A program made the translations under genes and the position numbers. A model generated the notes under the pieces. It saw only the letters and a program-made list of their open reading frames with translations. It did not search any database and was not told the origin of the DNA. A stretch of DNA of 55,325 nt from Darksidea phi (taxonomy: Eukaryota > Ascomycota > Dothideomycetes > Pleosporales > Lentitheciaceae): assembly GCA_030770425.1 (NCBI GenBank), contig JASJFT010000015.1, positions 380,394 through 435,718 on the forward strand, in the 5' to 3' direction. Shown one piece after another: positions 32,906 to 44,205 of the stretch; positions within the stretch are counted from its first letter, which is position 1; each line of letters starts with the position of its first letter.

Positions 32906-35900
32906 GATGGCTCGTCTATATGTGGAACGAGGGCTGGTGGAGGGTCAATGGCGGAGGTGATGCGAGTATTGTGATGGTGATGGTGCTTTGGACGAAAGTG
33001 CGGGGGCTGGGCAGTCGGGCCTTCTTTCCAACATTCGGGTTGCTGGGCACGCCAGCGCGATGCTTTTTCCAACCTCGCGATACTCCAGCAGATCATCGTC
33101 GCTCTAAAACACGAAGACGACGCGCCGTCACGACGGACCTCAGCATAGGCGTGAACTGCCGAGATTACCTGAACGCCACCCCCCGCAACACCAGCGCATG
33201 CATTTTCCCGGAAGCTTTACCGCCGGAAGATTGCACACTACAAAGACTATATCTCTGGACCGTCCTCACCATGAGCAGAATAGCAACAACGGGGCTTGCA
33301 AGACTGCATTGACTAACGATTGTTTCGCAAACTCTGTGGAAGTCGCCAATCTGTTCCATTGGCGGGTTTGTTTGGGCGTTTCAAGGACTCAGGCACACAC
33401 CACGTGGAAATCAGCCTTGCTCTCTGAAAGAGAAGGGCGACAGGGAAAGCTGGTGGCATTAACGAAGTCTACCGGTGGGGGTCCTGTGAAAGTCCTGCAG
33501 AACCTAGTTCGATCTATACAGAGACAGTACTTCGCCAATGGACTTGTTGCATGGCATGCAGGAGAGCCGACGGCAGGAACGCGAGGTACGGCACACGGAT
33601 CACGCGAAATGCTTCCTGGTCCGGTGTCGAGCAATAACGAACAACGCAATGATCCTCCAACCTCCAACCTCCAACGACACCATCGGCTGACCAAGACCCC
33701 ACTTCCTTCCCGTGGTTCCAAGAAATCGACACCCTTCGATAGGTGGAATCCGTATGTCCTTTGTGGGAAGGGGAGGACCTGGATTTCTGCTGACTCGCGC
33801 GCCCGCCAGAACATGCACTCAACGGCCGAGCTTCGTCCATACCCGGTAGCCCTCTGCGGCACAGGCATTGGTGGTGGACATGAACCAGAGTGTTACCCTG
33901 CCCTCTGCGCATGCTTCGGGGGCATCTCTCGCGCGAATGTCCGCCTTAAAGATGGTCAAAGTAAGAAATGCACATGTGCGCACAAACGGAGTGTGAAGAG
34001 GCTGCGTTTTACGGCTATCCTGTGAGCATTGTGTAGGGTGATGTTACACAGCACACTGGATGGCTGCACTCCACGCTGAGATCCCAGCCACCAAAGCTCC
34101 TCACTCAGCAGCGACTACAATGTCCAGAGACCTTTGCAGCCGCCTCTTTCCTAGTCGCGAGTCTACCAAGCGTCGAGTACGAAACTGGGAACCTTTGCGA
34201 CGCCTCACTCAAACGCTGCCTGTAACGATGGCGCGAACGGCAATGCGAACTACAGCCCTCTTCCACAGGCGAAGAAGGATCTATAAAGTTTAGCAACTTC
34301 GCGATCGGCAACGGAACGGAGTTCCTGGGCGCAGCAATATCGCGCATCCGTCGACGACGATGCGCCATCTCCTGCGATAACGACTGTCCCTATCAAGCTT
34401 CGGTCTTCTCTCCCAAAGCTTCAGCATTCACGAAGACAATTGTCTTCAACGCTGAGTGTACGAGCTCTATGCCGTCTGCATGGCAGCGTGCATGACAAAA
34501 AGAAAGCATACCGCACGAGCCGAGCCGATGGGCACTCGCTCGCACGATCGGTGAAGCATCGTGAACACCCACAAAAGGCTGGGGCCAATGTATGCACCCA
34601 CCCAAACTCTCGGTAGTAAATCGCGTGTAGCGTCTGTCACTACTTGAGCTATTCCTGCTACTTTTCCGCCCGCAACCGTGCAGCCTGGGATCGTTTCTCA
34701 TCCGTGAAAGTTTAGATAAAATTCTCAAAGATAACGTAGGCTGTTGTCTTGCATTGGTCGGCTTCTACGTTCTGAGATGGTGTATACCCCTTCCTAAATT
34801 CCCGTTTGGCACGATACTTCCAGAGGGGAAGGTTTGCCCTTGTCGGCTCAACCCACTGCTTCATGACCGCAGCATCGTGCCGCATACGATATCCTCCGGG
34901 TGTGCAAGCGAGATGCGGGGCAGCCGAGAAAGCACGTGGCATGGCCGATTATTGGCTCCTTCGGCAAAGGAAAAGGCTGTCGATCGCACCCCTAAACCAT
35001 TGACAGACTAGGGAAGCATGCTTCTACGGTACACCACGTTTTGTGTGGCTTAATTACGGTACCTTAGTTTGCCGTAGCACGAGTTCAGGACTGCCACTTC
35101 ATGCACGCTCGGCTCCTCGACTCCTCGACTCGCGGTTTGGCGCGCGGAACGATGGAATGTTCTTGCCAACCCACCAATCCGCCGTCGTAGTAGACGCGAC
35201 CCAAGATAAACCAACGCGATAATTGCCAGCCGCTCATACGGCACCCTGCACGAGTGGCGAATCAGTGTTCGTTGGGCGAACCCAACCGAGCAGGACATCC
35301 TGACAGCTGCCGTCGCGCGGTATCAGCGATGTGGTACGCTTCGTATGGTTGCGGACATGCAGCTCAGTGGCCCGAAAAAAGCAGCTCGAGAGCTCAATAA
35401 CGCCTTGTCAACCGAAGGTATTGGCACGGAACAGACCCTCAGCCGTGCTGCACGGTGAGACGCTTCAACCGCTCCCCGGTCAATAGTGCTTCCTTGGTCA
35501 CCTACCCAACCCCGGCCTATTCCCGCGGGCCACTCCTAGGGATGCTTCCTCGACTAGCCCTTGTTCCCACAACGGACCTTCATCATGATGGTTTCCAAGT
35601 TTCTCTAGAGTCTTTCTACAATTACGAAATCCCCCAGACTTTCGTCACATTTCCAGTTTTTGGCCATCACATGAGAATCAGAAATCGACAAAGTCAGCAT
35701 TTCGCACCCCGGATCGACCATTAGCTGCGTCCTGAGTCACGACGCCAAGCTAAAGTCTAGCCCACACCCTTGGCAGAAGGAGTAAGCGTACCACGTTTGG
35801 AGTTGGAACTGACGGCGCAAGCTTGCTACGTCGAATGCTGTGCCGCGACTTTGCGTGTGCCTGAAGTAGGTTCCATGCACAACTGGCTCACGCGTACGGC

Positions 35901-36112
35901 ACGGTGATGGTTCTCGAAACGACAGTACCTGAATTGAAGTACAGCAAGACGCCATGCACCCTTGCCTTAGAATCGTGCCATCTATATCTACGATGCTGTT
36001 CTTCTTCCGTTCCTAGCATATTAGACTCACTTCTTCATCGGTCTTCTACCGGCCTTTTCTCTCTTCCTCAATCTACATTGTGTGTTGATCGGAAATCGTT
36101 CGAACGACCACT
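32906..36112. other. 3.2-kb interval without an intact gene
   Basis: Holds the CAX promoter at the left and the Pth11-like promoter at the right. A 275-codon plus frame (33198-34025) overlaps a 159-codon minus frame and has a chance-like composition, so it is not called. A small coding-like patch at 35210-35458 is listed separately. Confidence 0.5.
35210..35458 (+). other. Short coding-like stretch without start codon
   Basis: After a stop at 35207 this frame reads about 82 codons to a TGA at 35456. It includes HEWRISVRWANPTEQDILTA and AARELNNALSTEGIGTEQTL, which look protein-like and Ala/Glu/Leu helical. There is no early ATG, and a GTGAGA donor-like site overlaps the end, so it could be an internal exon of an unannotated small gene. 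No homologue is recognised. Confidence 0.22.
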
Positions 36113-37399
36113 ATGGCGATAGATCCTCGTGCGCAGCAAACCGCTGCTATCATTAGCACCTTCGCCATCGTCGGTACCCTCTTTGTTGGCCTGAGGCTGT
36201 GGACACGCTTCGTTATCATTCGAGCGCCTGGATGGGAGGACTGGGTTCTCATCTCGTCCTGGGTACGTTGCACGATAATTCCACGGAACATGCCATTGAT
36301 TGAGAGGAATAGATATGCGCCTGTGCGACTGTCGTCTGCATCGGGTTGCAAGTGCACTTCGGACTAGGCAGTCATGCGAACACACTGTCTCCCTATCAGA
36401 ACGAACAAATAGGCATTGTATGAGCTACTTCTTTTGACCGATATGGCCACTAGCTGATTTTTTTTTCGAGAACATATACATCAGCATCAGTACTTACTGC
36501 GCTGCAGTAGGTCTCACTAAACTCGCCATCTTGATGCAGTACCAACGCGTCTTTACCACCCACCGCTTCCAAATATGGACATGGGCATTTATCGCCATCA
36601 TCATCGCATATACAATCGCCACTGTCCTGGCTTGTGTCTTCGTCTGCACCCCAATCCCAAAGTTTTGGAGACCGACGATGGAAGGCAAGTGTATCAACAC
36701 GTTTGCATCGTGGTTCGCCAATGCCATTCTCAACATCATTACGGACTTGATGATCATTATCCTACCGATGCCGGTGGTGCGAAGGTTGAAGTTGGCTAGA
36801 AAGCAAAGGGTGTTGTTGATGGGGGTTTTTGCTTTTGGTGCTGTGTAAGTACTGCCTTTGTGTTTCTTTAAATCGCTTGGAACGCCGCGCTAATAACAAC
36901 GTCTAGCGTCTGTGTCATCTCCATCGTGCGCCTCCATTCCCTCCTAGTAATCACCCACTCAACCGACCCCTCCTACGACAACGCCCCCGTAGCCTCCTTC
37001 TCAATAGTCGAAACAAACGTTGCCCTAATCTGCGCCTGCCTGCCCACCCTCCGCCCCTTGTTGGCAAAATGGTTCACCGGTCTCAACAACTCCAGCCCCG
37101 GCACAGGTGGTACCCCTAATGGCGGTTTCAGTCACGGTCTCGACTCGCATGGCCGCAAACGTTCGTCTGTGTTGCCCGCACTCAGTTCGCATGGTATACA
37201 TATGAATAGTATGCGAGGGCGGGAAAGATTGGATGGCGAGACAGAGGATGATAAGATTAAGGTGGTTGCGCGGGTCGACATTAGTGCTGGTCACGAGAGT
37301 GGGATGTCGCCGAGAGGGGATTCGGGTGCGAAGGATGATAGAGAAAGTAGCACAGAGAGTTTATTCAGGGATGGGAAATATCATGTGCATATTGTTTGA
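36113..37399 (+). CDS. Pth11-like integral membrane protein (fungal rhodopsin-type GPCR)
   Basis: Model: 36113..36262, 36313..36417, 36471..36844 and 36907..37399, all phases consistent, 373 residues. Seven hydrophobic segments are visible: TAAIISTFAIVGTLFVGLRL, a helix after the WEDWVLISSW motif, CACATVVCIGLQVHFGLG, YCAAVGLTKLAILMQYQRVF, WAFIAIIIAYTIATVLACVF, ANAILNIITDLMIIILPMPV and the helix ending GVFAFGAVVCVISIVRL. Typical Pth11 landmarks are GWEDW, a conserved Cys in FVCTPIPKFW, ITDLMIIILPMP and NVALICACLPTLRPL. The cytoplasmic tail (~100 residues) is hydrophilic and Ser/Gly-rich. It lacks an N-terminal CFEM domain. Family members sense surface or host cues upstream of cAMP/MAPK signalling in pathogenic fungi; the ligand here is unknown. 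A Zn2Cys6 regulator follows on the same strand 489 bp downstream. Confidence 0.85.
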
Positions 37400-37888
37400 G
37401 AGACGGCGTGGTCGTGGCAGTATTGGTAAGGTGTAGTGGGATTTTAGGACAACGTCTGCGAGTGTATAGGAGTGTCGGTTGCAAGGTTAAATCATTTTGT
37501 AGTATCGCGAAACAAAACGTTACAAAAAAAAAATGCCGTCGGAAAAGGCTAGACTCCATCCTTGAGCGAAAGTAAACCTGGTATGCTACGTTACACTACG
37601 TTTTGCTAGAACAAATAGCATGAACACAGTCATCTCCTTCAAACTAAAGATGAGTGGAACTCAGTTTTCATATGAGATTCGCGCTTATCGGCTTCGCGAC
37701 ATGCCGTCGAGCGGCCTTTGGCATGAGTAATCCATATCCCGGCACGTCAGACGAGCAACTCTCCATCCTCATAGGACGTTATTGTCGCCAGCCAACCTCA
37801 CTATTCGTGATCCCAGCTTCTCCATGTTTCTCCGCAGCATGCGCGGGCTCGGCGAGACGCCGAGTGCACGAGGGCAGTCTATAAAACG
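37400..37888. other. Intergenic between receptor and regulator genes
   Basis: 489 bp between two plus-strand genes, so it contains the receptor 3' UTR and the regulator promoter. A short A-run occurs near 37525. No other feature was seen. Confidence 0.6.
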
Positions 37889-39823
37889 ATGCCCGCCCAC
37901 GGGATTGTTCGACGAAGAACGAGCATGACGGATCAGGTTCTCGACGCGCCCACCAAACGTTCGGTCCGCCGCGCCGCGCTTGCGTGCATTCAATGTCGCT
38001 CACGGAAAGTGCGCTGTGATGCGGCGTTGCCTACTTGCAATCGATGCGGCACCGACGGCAAGGATTGCGAATACCAAAAGTCCCGTCGCGGAGGCCGTCC
38101 TCGTCGTCCGGTTGCTGCGCCCTTGCAGATTGCCGTAGACGACCCTTCTTCTGGAGATTCGACGCAGTGGACCAACATCCTCGGAGCAACCGCTAATGCC
38201 AACTCGTCTGGCAATGGGTCGGCCGAAAGCTCGGCGCAAAGCGTGTGCGACAGCGTAGATAGGACGTCTCAGTCCGGGACGCTGCTTCCAAGCAGCCCAC
38301 GGCTCACCAGGACCCAGGTCGACCAGCTCCTAACACAATACTATTCGTACTTTCACATCTCTCATCCATGCGTTCTCCCTAGGTGGTCGCTCCAGGCACG
38401 GATGGTTAGCGAGCCGGCAATCTCGGAATACTTGCTTCCAGTGATTTTGTACATCGGCTCCATCTTCACGCATTCGGTTGCAACAGCGCCACTAGCAGAA
38501 ACCGCTTTGCAGGCGATGCAGGCTGGCGCTGCGTTTGCCGGGTTTCCAAATGCATATTACATTCAAGCTCTCATGCTGTATAGCATAGCGGTTTACTGGT
38601 GCAATGAGCCTGGAAGAGGCCGCGAACTTCTAGACCAGGCGATACAAGGCGCATTCTCGATACGCATGCACGAGAAAGATTTCGCTTTCCAGCACGGACT
38701 GGGAGATCCAATCTTAGAAGAAAGCTGGAGGCGGACGTGGTGGCAGCTATTCGTGACCGATGTGCACATCTCGGGAAGCACTCATACTTACCCCGGCCTC
38801 TCAGCTAAATATCCCGCCACCACTGAGCTTCCCTGTGAGGAGCCGGAGTACGAGAGCGGGGTGAGCATTTCTGCATCCTGCATCAACGACGCATGGCTGA
38901 TGTGCTCGCTAGAACATTCCGGCTCCGACGACGCTAAAGAATTACAACACCCGCGAGTTTTGTGATATCGAGTTCTCCTCGTTTGCTCAGCTGATCGGCT
39001 TCACCCAAGGCATCGTTCGGGTCATAGCTACCAGGCGCTTACACGATCCGGAAAGCGCAAAGGTTACTTGCGCCAATGCCGATACGATGATGACTGCTTG
39101 GTGCTCATTACTTCCGGCATCGAAGAGGAAGCTCCTTCGTGAAGATGGAAGCGTAGATGAGCTACTTTTCAAGGCCAATCTCTTGATGCATACGTATGCC
39201 AACAAGTTCCTTGCGTGAAGGCCCTCACTGACTTTAACAGCTACATCGTCGACCTCCACCGCCAACTGTCTAGCTTAAGGTACAGCGCCATTGAAACCGT
39301 CTCCAAATGCGCACCGCCCCCACCTCCCGAGTGTAATGATTCTATCAAAGAAGAAGCGCACATCCACACCGCTAAAGTTCTTTTCGCAGTCGACAAGCTA
39401 AACGGTCTTCTCACACTCCCCACCCGTTTTAGTACGCACACTCCCTTCATCATTTGCATGATCGCCAACATGACTATCGCACATCTGTCAGCCTGTTGTT
39501 ACATCTTCCAAGAGCCCAAGCTTTCACTTGAACGCGACAAAATCAGACTCAACATGGGTGTTCTGAAGATGCTAGGAGAGTTTTGGCCAGCGGGGCAACG
39601 CGAGTATCAGGGTATGGGGATTATTGCGAGAGAGATACTTGCGTTGAAAGATGAGGAGATTCACGTGCCGAAGCAGACGCCCATCTTGCCGCTCGACGCG
39701 CTGGACTTCAATTTCGACTTTGACATCAATTGGGCTTGCGATTTGTTTGTGAATGGGAATACGTCATTTGCCAATGAGGCATCAGCTTTGGAAAAAGGGC
39801 GATATCTTACCGGTGTGTTTTAA
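37889..39823 (+). CDS. Zn2Cys6 transcription factor with fungal-specific middle homology region
   Basis: Model: 37889..38860, 38913..39193 and 39241..39823 (introns of 52 and 47 nt), 611 residues. Without these introns the region looks frameshifted twice, but both introns have good GT-AG ends and restore conserved blocks. The zinc cluster is CIQCRSRKVRCDAALPTC followed by NRCGTDGKDC, a canonical C-x2-C-x6-C-x6-C-x2-C-x6-C. A basic linker (RRGGRPRRP) follows. The middle homology region contains YYSYFHISHPCVLPRWSL and ESWRRTWWQLFVTDVHISG, typical of fungal-specific transcription factor domains. The second splice yields LLMHTYIVDLHRQLSSLRYS. An alternative start is the second Met (37925). Probably a nuclear activator or repressor of a nearby or metabolic gene set; no target can be named. 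Confidence 0.85.
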
Positions 39824-41246
39824 CGTAATCTACTAAAAATAAGAGCGCATTTCCCCACTCCATCAACAGCTCTCCTCAGCCAAAATTGCACTTCCCCTCA
39901 ATTTCTTCTAGGAGTCTCTCCTCGGTCCATCTCGTCTGTGTAGATCGTACGTACGTTCGCCGTGCACCATTGATGAAATTTCGTAGACAATGCGGAGGAT
40001 GTACGGTGTTGTGGCGCACCAATAATGGAAGTGAAAAGGACATATCGGGAATAAATATGAATAGAGAGTGCTAGTATATCGCTTCTGTTTCGCACATGGA
40101 TATTGGTGTATCGATGGCCTGTAGATAATTCGGGTAAAGGCCCACTGCTGTGCATGGGCTGTGGCACCTGTAACAACATGCATCTGCTTCCTTCGCTATA
40201 GCCAACTTCTTTTGACTCTGAGGTGATACGTAGTGTTTCAAAGGCAACATGCTGAAAGTGAATTACATTAGGAAAGTTGCATATCATCGTAGCACGAATG
40301 TCGTATTTTCAAAGCGGTGAATAACTATTTGCTGGCCACTCTGCTAACTCACCCATGGGTACAATTACACAGCATAGTAGCAAGACGTAAGTAATTCATA
40401 TTCGACCAACCCCAGCTCCAATTCCAGCTCTAACTTTAACTCTAACTCATATTACCACCAAAAGGATGCTCCGGTAGTTATCCAACACTTAATCTTTCCC
40501 CTACGCTTTCCAGAGCTTCGACTAGTCTGTAGGCGCTGTTCTGGATATTAAGTGGCGCTTTCTAGAAGCGGCCATGGAGAGAAATATTTCACCTACTATG
40601 GGATGCTACAAAGTACATGGCCAGTTTATAAAAATTATATACTAGTATGTTACAAGCTAACTCTTCGCTACCACTGTTGGAGGCTCTCAACACTCAGCCT
40701 CAACTCTACGGCTCGGCAGCACATATCATTAATCGTCGCCTAGCAATATTCGAAATATCACCTCGTCGGTCTCTCACGATCGATGGTACCGTGTATAGCT
40801 CTATAGCTCAATTATCATATATAAAGTGTGGGTGTAGTACCTTTACTGTGTACAAACTCCTATGTTTCGTACGGACCTTACGAGAGAGACTCCCACTATG
40901 CAAATTCAGAACAAATACATAGTTCAACTTCTTCACTTAAGGAATAAAACTGTTTAGGGACAATCCAAAGAAGCTATCTCCCAAGCTGTAAATAATCATT
41001 AATTTCCTTTAAAATAGATCCCAGCCAAGTTTCAAAAGTATTAGGTTACACCCATGCAAAGAAAAGCACGATACGGCAGCATTCCCTTGTAATTCCATCC
41101 ATGTACTTCTCACACGACCAAATAGCATCGAGCGGGAAGTAAAGCCTTGCTTTGACCCGTTCAACGCTACAACTCCTCTATATAAGCTCCTCTACGTTTT
41201 CGATTGCAGCTATTATTCAAGTATCAACTTGAACAAACCTTTCGTA
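39824..41246. other. AT-rich intergenic region
   Basis: AT-rich, especially 40300-41200, with a short degenerate CTAACT/CCAGCT-type repeat near 40410-40450. Small open frames show no coding character. A TATATAA element at 41179 belongs to the following gene. Confidence 0.55.
41179..41185 (+). promoter_or_regulatory. TATA box of the first secreted paralogue
   Basis: TATATAA lies 62 bp upstream of the ATG at 41247, a plausible core promoter distance for a fungal gene. The downstream paralogue has a similar TATTTATA element. Confidence 0.5.
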
Positions 41247-41838
41247 ATGCTAATCACCTTCGCTATACCTACCAACCCACCTCCAGTCGGCCGAGTCTTC
41301 AACCTCGGTGCCTTTATTACCAATCACCCTAGTATCCTATCCCACTTCGCCTTCCACATCCGCGACGGCCCACCGGTGCATTACCTAGACATCAACTGTA
41401 CATTCGTCACTTCCGAAGCACGGCCGTCGATCTGTAACGGCGGATGGACGCCCTGCGATGAGGAATTTAAGATGGCGTTCTGGTTGGAGAGGGATGCTAT
41501 GAGGTTACGTAGAGTAATACGAAATGGGGATGTGTACGTATATGCTCTCAACTCTATGCGAACTTTTAAAAAGAACCGGATCACTGACTTACGTGGATAG
41601 TTAGGGAAATGTCACTATTGGTGTGACGGACAGGCAATTAGCGCATTGGGTTGAGGCGAAGGAAGGTGCTTGTACGAATGTGACGAGAACGGTGCTTGGT
41701 ACGACGTTTTCGCGGACGGCAGAGTGGATGTTTCCGCTTACGACTGTGCTCCGCGCATGGGCACGGGAGAATGGAGCAACCAGTTTTTTTGCGCGCGCTG
41801 GGACGGTCAACCTGTGTGAGTCTACCCTTGTACCATAA
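41247..41838 (+). CDS. Small effector-like protein, upstream member of tandem pair
   Basis: Model: 41247..41537 joined to 41605..41838 (67-nt intron), 174 residues. The N-terminus (MLITFAIPTNPPP) is a weak signal peptide. Cysteines are INCTF, SICNGGWTPCDEE and EGACTN, giving two probable disulphides. It resembles the next gene: W/F-x-L..F..(PS)..F...D near the N-terminus, TPC-x-E, then L-x-LRR just before the intron. The overall pattern (a single beta-rich domain of ~150 residues with a central TPC motif) resembles AA1-like secreted proteins of dothideomycetes, but that is tentative. The 3' end is uncertain: a GTGAGT donor at about 41816 with a CAG acceptor near 41866 could give a different C-terminus. 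Role unknown; an apoplastic protein is likely. Confidence 0.55.
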
Positions 41839-42380
41839 GGTAACGAACGTCATGGTTACACAGATCTAGTAGCATCCGTTCCTTGCTTCATGGCGCAGTC
41901 CCTATCAACAGCCTCCAACGAAGACAAGGGCTGATGCATTGGAGTACCACCACAACGTGATGTGACCTTTCGTCGTTCCTACGTAGCTACCAAGCCTTGT
42001 GATGCAATAGTAGGAACATGTCCCACACGTGCTCGTTGTACGCCCTACATCGAACATAATCTCGTCAGGTTGCCTCATTGAGAGGGACGGCTGTCAGTAA
42101 TGAAAACGCAAGTGTGCTACAGACTACGGAAACGCCCTTTGAATGTACTACTACAGTGTTCATCATTCGACCGCTTGATCACAGTGATAGTGCTGGGATT
42201 TTACCAAACTCCTCTCTTGTCTACCTTTGGGTGAGACTAGAATTGCGCTATGAAACAAGATATAGGCATTCATAGATACGCCATCTTAACGTCGCTTGTA
42301 ACCAAACATCTCCGTCTCAACAGCTCTATTTATACCGTGCGTCCGCATTCCAATAACATGTAGATTAACATCCCTTCACA
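41839..42380. other. Spacer between the tandem paralogues, with second promoter
   Basis: 542 bp containing the 3' region of the first paralogue and the promoter of the second. A TATTTATA element occurs at 42327-42334. No other feature was seen. Confidence 0.55.
42327..42334 (+). promoter_or_regulatory. TATA-like element of the second secreted paralogue
   Basis: TATTTATA lies 47 bp before the ATG at 42381. Its position parallels the TATATAA of the upstream paralogue, consistent with duplication including the core promoter. Confidence 0.45.
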
Positions 42381-42932
42381 ATGCACACTTTGCTACTTTC
42401 TACCCTCGTCTTCACCCTCCCCGCATATACCTCCGCCTTCCCACGGCTTACAGTCATTACCCACGACTCTCGGCCGCCTTCTTCTCCTAATCTGCTCGCA
42501 CCCTGGATCCTCACAGACTTCCACGCTTACACCAGCCCCAGTATGTCCTGGGCCTCCTTCACCTTCACCGATACCTCAACTGACAACACCCTCATGCTGA
42601 ATTGTTCGATACCACCGTCGAACAGCAGCATCTACCTCCCGAAAATGACACCATGTGGCGAGAAGATGGCGTTGTTATTCCGTATTGGGGAGACGGAGGT
42701 TGTGCTCAGAAGGACTTGGAGGGGGAAACAGTACGTATTCGTTTATGGTGATGCCGGTCGGCGAGCGATAACGGGACTAATATCCTGTAGTAACCAGTGG
42801 GTGACCGGGATCGCGCCGCAAGGGACGTATTGGATGGGAGGAGAAGGTGGAAATGTGACGAGCGTAAATGGCGAGAAGATGTATACAAGAACGACCAAGT
42901 GGCACTTTCCTATCGAGACAATGATTGGGTAA
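42381..42932 (+). CDS. Small secreted protein, downstream member of tandem pair (AA1-like)
   Basis: Model: 42381..42730 joined to 42791..42932, 163 residues. MHTLLLSTLVFTLPAYTSA is a good signal peptide. The mature part has WILTDFHAYTSPSMSWASFT, LNCSI, MTPCGEK and VVLRRTWRGK, matching the order of motifs in the upstream paralogue. Only two cysteines are obvious in the mature protein. The intron is exactly 60 nt, has a GTACGT donor, a CTAAT branch-like element and a TGTAG acceptor, and contains no in-frame stop. If retained, the protein would be 183 residues instead, so the splice choice cannot be proved from sequence. Secretion is well supported; an effector role is only a hypothesis. Confidence 0.65.
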   Translation: MHTLLLSTLVFTLPAYTSAFPRLTVITHDSRPPSSPNLLAPWILTDFHAYTSPSMSWASFTFTDTSTDNTLMLNCSIPPSNSSIYLPKMTPCGEKMALLFRIGETEVVLRRTWRGKQYVFVYGDAGRRAITGLISCSNQWVTGIAPQGTYWMGGEGGNVTSVNGEKMYTRTTKWHFPIETMIG

Positions 42933-43328
42933 GAGGGAAGCAAACCGAAAACTGCCATGTTTGATAGTTCCAATGTAAGTCAGTCTACGTGTCGAGACGC
43001 TGTTAGGATGGATATGAGGGTGGTGACGGTATGAATGGAAGAGCACAGCCCTATGTAATGATAATGAACAAGAAAAAGGGAATCATTAAAGTTTACGTCT
43101 CGAGTAGCCTCGAACCTCTCTTGAGCGCAAGTTGTCAGAACCCATGTACTCCAAAGGCCCAGATATACCCCAGACCGGAAGTATGACTAAAACAAAAACA
43201 TACTGGCCTACCAACATTTCGAGCTGCAGCTCTAACGTATGACGCGCATACTATCGCAGAGCCCTCAGGCCGCCATAAACGCACGAACCCCCCGGAAGCG
43301 CATGATTTCAGATCAGACAGTTCCACAC
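42933..43328. other. Interval between convergent genes
   Basis: Contains the 3' ends of the plus-strand secreted protein gene and the minus-strand Rab5 gene. No further signal is seen. Confidence 0.6.
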
Positions 43329-44205
43329 CTAGCAATTGCAACCTCCCGGTCCCTGCGTCTGGTTCGCTTCCGGTCGCAGATTCACACCCTGTCGCTGCTG
43401 GCCTGGCCTTAGGTTCCGTGGTCCGCCCTGGTCTAGGGGCAGCTTCTTGGCGATGGCAGTAAATAGCTCCCGCACATTCTCGCTCGTCTTGGCCGAGGTT
43501 TCAAAAAACAGCAGGCCTGCCTCGCGGGCATACTGCTCGGCGTCGGCGGTCGTAATAGCGCGCTTGTCGGGCGATTCCGTAACCAAGTCGAGCTTGTTCC
43601 CGGCCAGGGCAATTATGATGTTCTCGTTCGCCTGTCGCTGGAGTTCCTTTACCCATGCTTTCGCCTTGTCCAACGACGACTGTGCCCTGTCAGTGCTCAT
43701 TCCTCCCAATCACGCCCAAAACTACGTACGGCCTGTGTGATGTCATATACGACCACGGCGCAGTTGGCGTTCCTGTAGTACATGGGCGCGAGCGACTTGT
43801 AGCGCTCCTGGCCTGCGGTGTCCCATATCTCAAACTTGACGGTTGTGGATTCGTCGAGGGCGATGGTCTGGGTCAGGAAAGCGGCGCCGATGGTGGATTC
43901 TCGGTAGTCGTCGAATTGGTCCTGCCAGGAAGTTAGGTGCCGTCCATCGGAGCAATCCCGTTCTTGACAGCCTACCTTGACAAAGCGGAGCACCAGCGAG
44001 GACTATGGACTGTTAGCTGCTATCGTTGCCGCTATCGTTGCTGCCTTATCCGGCATGCGCACCTTTCCGACGGCGGATTCACCTGGAAGTGTTAGCGACC
44101 AACTTCTGGAGATGCCGTCTAGCAACGCCTACCGAGCAGTACAAGTTTGAACTGGGCGAACCTGGAGCCTCCAGGCCGGCCGCCCTGCTGCACTCTCGCC
44201 GACAT
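43329..44205 (-). CDS. rab5: Rab5-type small GTPase (Vps21/Ypt5)
   Basis: Model: complement of 44133..44205, 44063..44082, 43976..44002, 43730..43921 and 43329..43679, giving 220 residues with all phases matching. G-box motifs are complete: GESAVGKSS (P-loop, formed by joining exons 1 to 3), ESTIGAAF (switch I), WDTAGQERY (switch II), GNKLDL and ETSAK. The protein ends GGCNC, a CxC geranylgeranylation signal. Switch I with STIGAAF and the interswitch are diagnostic of Rab5. Function: early endosome identity, homotypic fusion, and recruitment of the PI3-kinase and tethers. Two exons are very small (20 and 27 nt) and split the P-loop. It is transcribed divergently from the phosphoinositide phosphatase gene, 307 bp away. 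Confidence 0.95.

Noticed and set aside
33198..34025. 275-codon plus-strand open frame
   Set aside because: Overlaps a 159-codon frame on the opposite strand, composition is chance-like, and no domain, signal peptide or splice structure is visible.
38850..39245. Apparent double frameshift in the Zn2Cys6 gene suggesting a pseudogene
   Set aside because: Two short GT-AG introns (38861-38912 and 39194-39240) restore frame and join conserved blocks exactly.
18540..43328. Secondary-metabolite gene cluster
   Set aside because: Regulators and a transporter are present but no polyketide synthase, peptide synthetase, terpene synthase or similar backbone enzyme is seen.
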